A DNA stretch of 64,000 nt from Rhizobium hidalgonense (GTDB lineage Bacteria > Pseudomonadota > Alphaproteobacteria > Rhizobiales > Rhizobiaceae), in contig NZ_LODW01000093.1 in NCBI RefSeq assembly GCF_002914525.1, positions 62,001-126,000 of the forward strand, given 5' to 3'. The notes below the pieces were generated by a model. The model made no database searches. It had not been told where the DNA came from and saw nothing but the letters and a program-made list of their open reading frames with translations. Position 1 is the stretch's first letter. Each line of letters begins with the position of its first letter. Position numbers and translations under genes: made by a program. Of the stretch, positions 61,753 to 64,000 are shown piece after piece.

Positions 61753-64000
61753 ATGAGCGAACTGAAGACGATCTCCATCCGCGGCGCGCGCGAGCACAAT
61801 CTCAAGGGCATCGATCTCGATCTGCCGCGCAACAAGCTGATCGTCATGACCGGTCTTTCCGGTTCGGGCAAATCCTCGCTGGCCTTCGACACGATCTATG
61901 CCGAGGGCCAGCGCCGTTATGTCGAGAGCCTGTCTGCCTATGCCCGGCAATTCCTCGAAATGATGCAGAAGCCCGACGTCGACCAGATCGACGGGCTGTC
62001 GCCGGCGATCTCGATCGAGCAGAAGACCACTTCGCGCAATCCGCGTTCGACGGTCGGCACCGTCACCGAGATCTACGATTATATGCGCCTGCTGTTTGCC
62101 CGCGTCGGCGTTCCCTATTCGCCGGCGACCGGCCTGCCGATCGAGAGCCAGACGGTCAGCCAGATGGTCGACCGCGTCCTCGATTTCGGCGAGGGCACCC
62201 GTCTTTATATTCTCGCGCCGCTCGTGCGCGGGCGCAAGGGCGAATACAAGAAGGAACTCGCCGAGCTGATGAAGAAAGGCTTCCAGCGCGTCAAGGTCGA
62301 TGGCCAGTTCTACGAGATCGCCGAGGCGCCGGTGCTCGACAAGAAATACAAGCACGACATCGACGTGGTCGTCGACCGCATCGTCGTGCGCTCAGATGTT
62401 TCGGCCCGCCTGGCCGACAGCCTGGAGACCTGCCTGAAGCTCGCCGACGGGCTGGCGGTTGCCGAATTCGCCGACAAGCCGCTGCCGCCGGAAGAGACCT
62501 CGGCCGGCGGCTCGGCCAACAAATCGCTGAACGAGACGCATGAGCGCGTGCTGTTTTCGGAGAAATTCGCCTGCCCGGTCTCCGGCTTCACGATCCCGGA
62601 GATCGAGCCCAGACTCTTCTCCTTCAACAATCCTTTCGGCGCCTGCCCGACCTGCGACGGCCTCGGCGCCCAGCAGAAGATCGATCCGGACCTGATCGTG
62701 CCCGAGCCCGAGCGGACGCTGCGCGACGGCGCGATCGCGCCCTGGGCCAAATCGACCTCGCCCTATTACAACCAGACGCTGGAAGCACTTGGCAAACATT
62801 ACGGCTTCAAGCTCGGCACCCGCTGGAACGATCTGTCCGACGAAGCCAAGGACGTTATCCTCAACGGCACCGAAGACAAGATCGAATTCCATTACGCCGA
62901 CGGAGCGCGCTCCTATACGACGCACAAGAATTTCGAGGGCATCATCACCAATCTCGAGCGCCGCTGGAAGGAGACCGATTCCGCCTGGGCGCGCGAGGAT
63001 ATCGAGCGCTTCATGTCGGCTGCTCCCTGCCCTTCCTGCAACGGCTTCCGCCTGAAGCCGGAGGCCTTAGCGGTGAAGATCGGCACGCTGCATATCGGCG
63101 AAGTCACCGGCATGTCGATCCGCGTCGCCCGCGACTGGTTCGAGACGCTGCCGGCGAGCTTCAACGCCAAGCAGAACGAGATTGCGGTGCGCATCCTGAA
63201 GGAAATCCGCGACCGGCTGCGCTTCCTCAACGATGTCGGCCTGGAATATCTCAGCCTGTCGCGCAACTCGGGCACGCTGTCTGGCGGCGAAAGCCAGCGC
63301 ATCCGGCTTGCCTCGCAGATCGGCTCGGGGCTGACCGGGGTGCTCTACGTGCTCGACGAGCCGTCGATCGGCCTGCACCAGCGCGACAATGCCCGGCTGC
63401 TCGATACGCTGAAGCACCTGCGCGACATCGGCAACACGGTCATCGTCGTCGAACATGACGAGGACGCGATCATGACGGCCGACGACGTGGTCGATATCGG
63501 CCCGGCTGCCGGCATTCATGGCGGTGAGGTTATCGCCCACGGCACGCCGCAGGATATCATGGACAGTCCGATGTCGCTGACCGGCAAATACCTCTCGGGC
63601 GAACTCGGCGTTCCCGTTCCCAACGAGCGCCGCAAGCAGAAGAAGGGCCGCGAGATCAAGGTCGTCGGCGCCCGCGGCAACAATCTGAAGAACGTTACGG
63701 CATCGATCCCACTCGGCGTGTTCACGGCGGTGACCGGCGTTTCCGGCGGCGGCAAGTCCACCTTCCTGATCGAGACGCTGTATAAATCGGCGGCACGGCG
63801 CGTCATGGGCGCGCGTGAAAACCCGGCCGATCACGACCGCATTGACGGCTTCGAGCATATCGACAAGGTGATCGACATTGACCAGTCGCCGATCGGCCGC
63901 ACGCCGCGCTCCAATCCGGCGACCTATACCGGCGCCTTCACACCGATCCGCGATTGGTTCGCCGGCCTGCCGGAAGCCAAGGCGCGCGGCTACCAGCCCG
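61753..64000 (+). CDS. uvrA: excinuclease ABC subunit A, truncated by the window end
   Basis: 749 codons of the nucleotide-excision damage sensor are visible. The first Walker A is GLSGSGKSSLAFDTIYAEGQ. The first zinc module reads ACPVSGFTIPEIEPRLFSFN ... GACPTCDGLG, with Ser in place of the second Cys. The first signature is SLSRNSGTLSGGESQRIRLA, with Walker B VLYVLDEPSIGLH. The second Walker A is GVSGGGKSTFLIETL. The C-terminal zinc finger is beyond the edge. ATG 61753 with GAG upstream; SOS-controlled. Confidence 0.97.
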   Translation, partial: MSELKTISIRGAREHNLKGIDLDLPRNKLIVMTGLSGSGKSSLAFDTIYAEGQRRYVESLSAYARQFLEMMQKPDVDQIDGLSPAISIEQKTTSRNPRSTVGTVTEIYDYMRLLFARVGVPYSPATGLPIESQTVSQMVDRVLDFGEGTRLYILAPLVRGRKGEYKKELAELMKKGFQRVKVDGQFYEIAEAPVLDKKYKHDIDVVVDRIVVRSDVSARLADSLETCLKLADGLAVAEFADKPLPPEETSAGGSANKSLNETHERVLFSEKFACPVSGFTIPEIEPRLFSFNNPFGACPTCDGLGAQQKIDPDLIVPEPERTLRDGAIAPWAKSTSPYYNQTLEALGKHYGFKLGTRWNDLSDEAKDVILNGTEDKIEFHYADGARSYTTHKNFEGIITNLERRWKETDSAWAREDIERFMSAAPCPSCNGFRLKPEALAVKIGTLHIGEVTGMSIRVARDWFETLPASFNAKQNEIAVRILKEIRDRLRFLNDVGLEYLSLSRNSGTLSGGESQRIRLASQIGSGLTGVLYVLDEPSIGLHQRDNARLLDTLKHLRDIGNTVIVVEHDEDAIMTADDVVDIGPAAGIHGGEVIAHGTPQDIMDSPMSLTGKYLSGELGVPVPNERRKQKKGREIKVVGARGNNLKNVTASIPLGVFTAVTGVSGGGKSTFLIETLYKSAARRVMGARENPADHDRIDGFEHIDKVIDIDQSPIGRTPRSNPATYTGAFTPIRDWFAGLPEAKARGYQP

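Overview
The window is a GC-rich stretch of an alphaproteobacterial chromosome. Gene content, gene order and promoter style point to Rhizobiaceae, most likely a Rhizobium of the etli/leguminosarum group. Evidence includes the order tmk-holB-metG-tatD-MBL hydrolase, tgt-queA followed by two cyclophilins, coaD and gyrA, divergent ssb/uvrA with a GTTC-N7-GTTC LexA box, and several GGAAC-N16/17-CGTT promoters of the EcfG general-stress type. The species is my inference; no search was run.

Layout. 1-3 kb: the start of a BKACE-type enzyme gene, a LysR regulator, tRNA-Ser(TGA) and small genes. 2.6-11 kb: a housekeeping block with an RlpA lipoprotein, a D,D-carboxypeptidase-like protein, thymidylate kinase, DNA polymerase III delta prime, a TSUP permease, MetG, TatD and an MBL-fold hydrolase. 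11-18.4 kb: envelope and stress genes (TerC-type membrane protein, a stress-type protein, a PAS protein, DUF599, an alpha/beta hydrolase, an MscS channel). 18.5-19.4 kb: a decayed, apparently chimeric insertion sequence. 19.4-27.4 kb: signalling and redox genes (CHASE-GGDEF-EAL, a pyridoxamine-oxidase-like protein behind an FNR/FixK box, a zinc-ribbon/adenylate-cyclase/AAA/TPR protein, a redoxin). 27.4-32.2 kb: a LysR regulator divergent from an SDR-cupin-FAD amine oxidase-MFS operon with 4-nt stop/start overlaps. 32.2-39 kb: a frameshifted winged-helix/TolB-like/TPR regulator, an agmatinase-like protein, an MFS exporter and an M16 protease. 39-45.2 kb: a LacI regulator facing a Ugp-like ABC importer operon that starts with a metallophosphoesterase. 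45.4-49 kb: stress-type small genes, a decayed alpha-glucan-enzyme fragment and a secreted RTX glycosidase. 49-52 kb: a DoxX-like protein, an HxlR regulator with a palindromic operator, a FabF paralogue and two exported proteins. 52-64 kb: tgt-queA-ppiB-ppi-coaD, two tiny membrane-protein genes behind a consensus EcfG promoter, gyrA, marC, ssb and the first two thirds of uvrA.

The most interesting signals are: (i) four or five dispersed EcfG-type promoters in front of poorly known small or stress genes, the best one driving two membrane peptides of 51 and 44 residues; (ii) core enzymes that have lost textbook residues (TGT zinc cysteines, UvrA zinc-finger cysteine, SDR catalytic tyrosine, agmatinase metal histidine, carboxypeptidase SxN and KTG motifs); (iii) the four-gene SDR-cupin-oxidase-exporter operon; (iv) the importer operon with its own phosphodiesterase; (v) three broken genes. 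There is no CRISPR array, prophage or rRNA operon.
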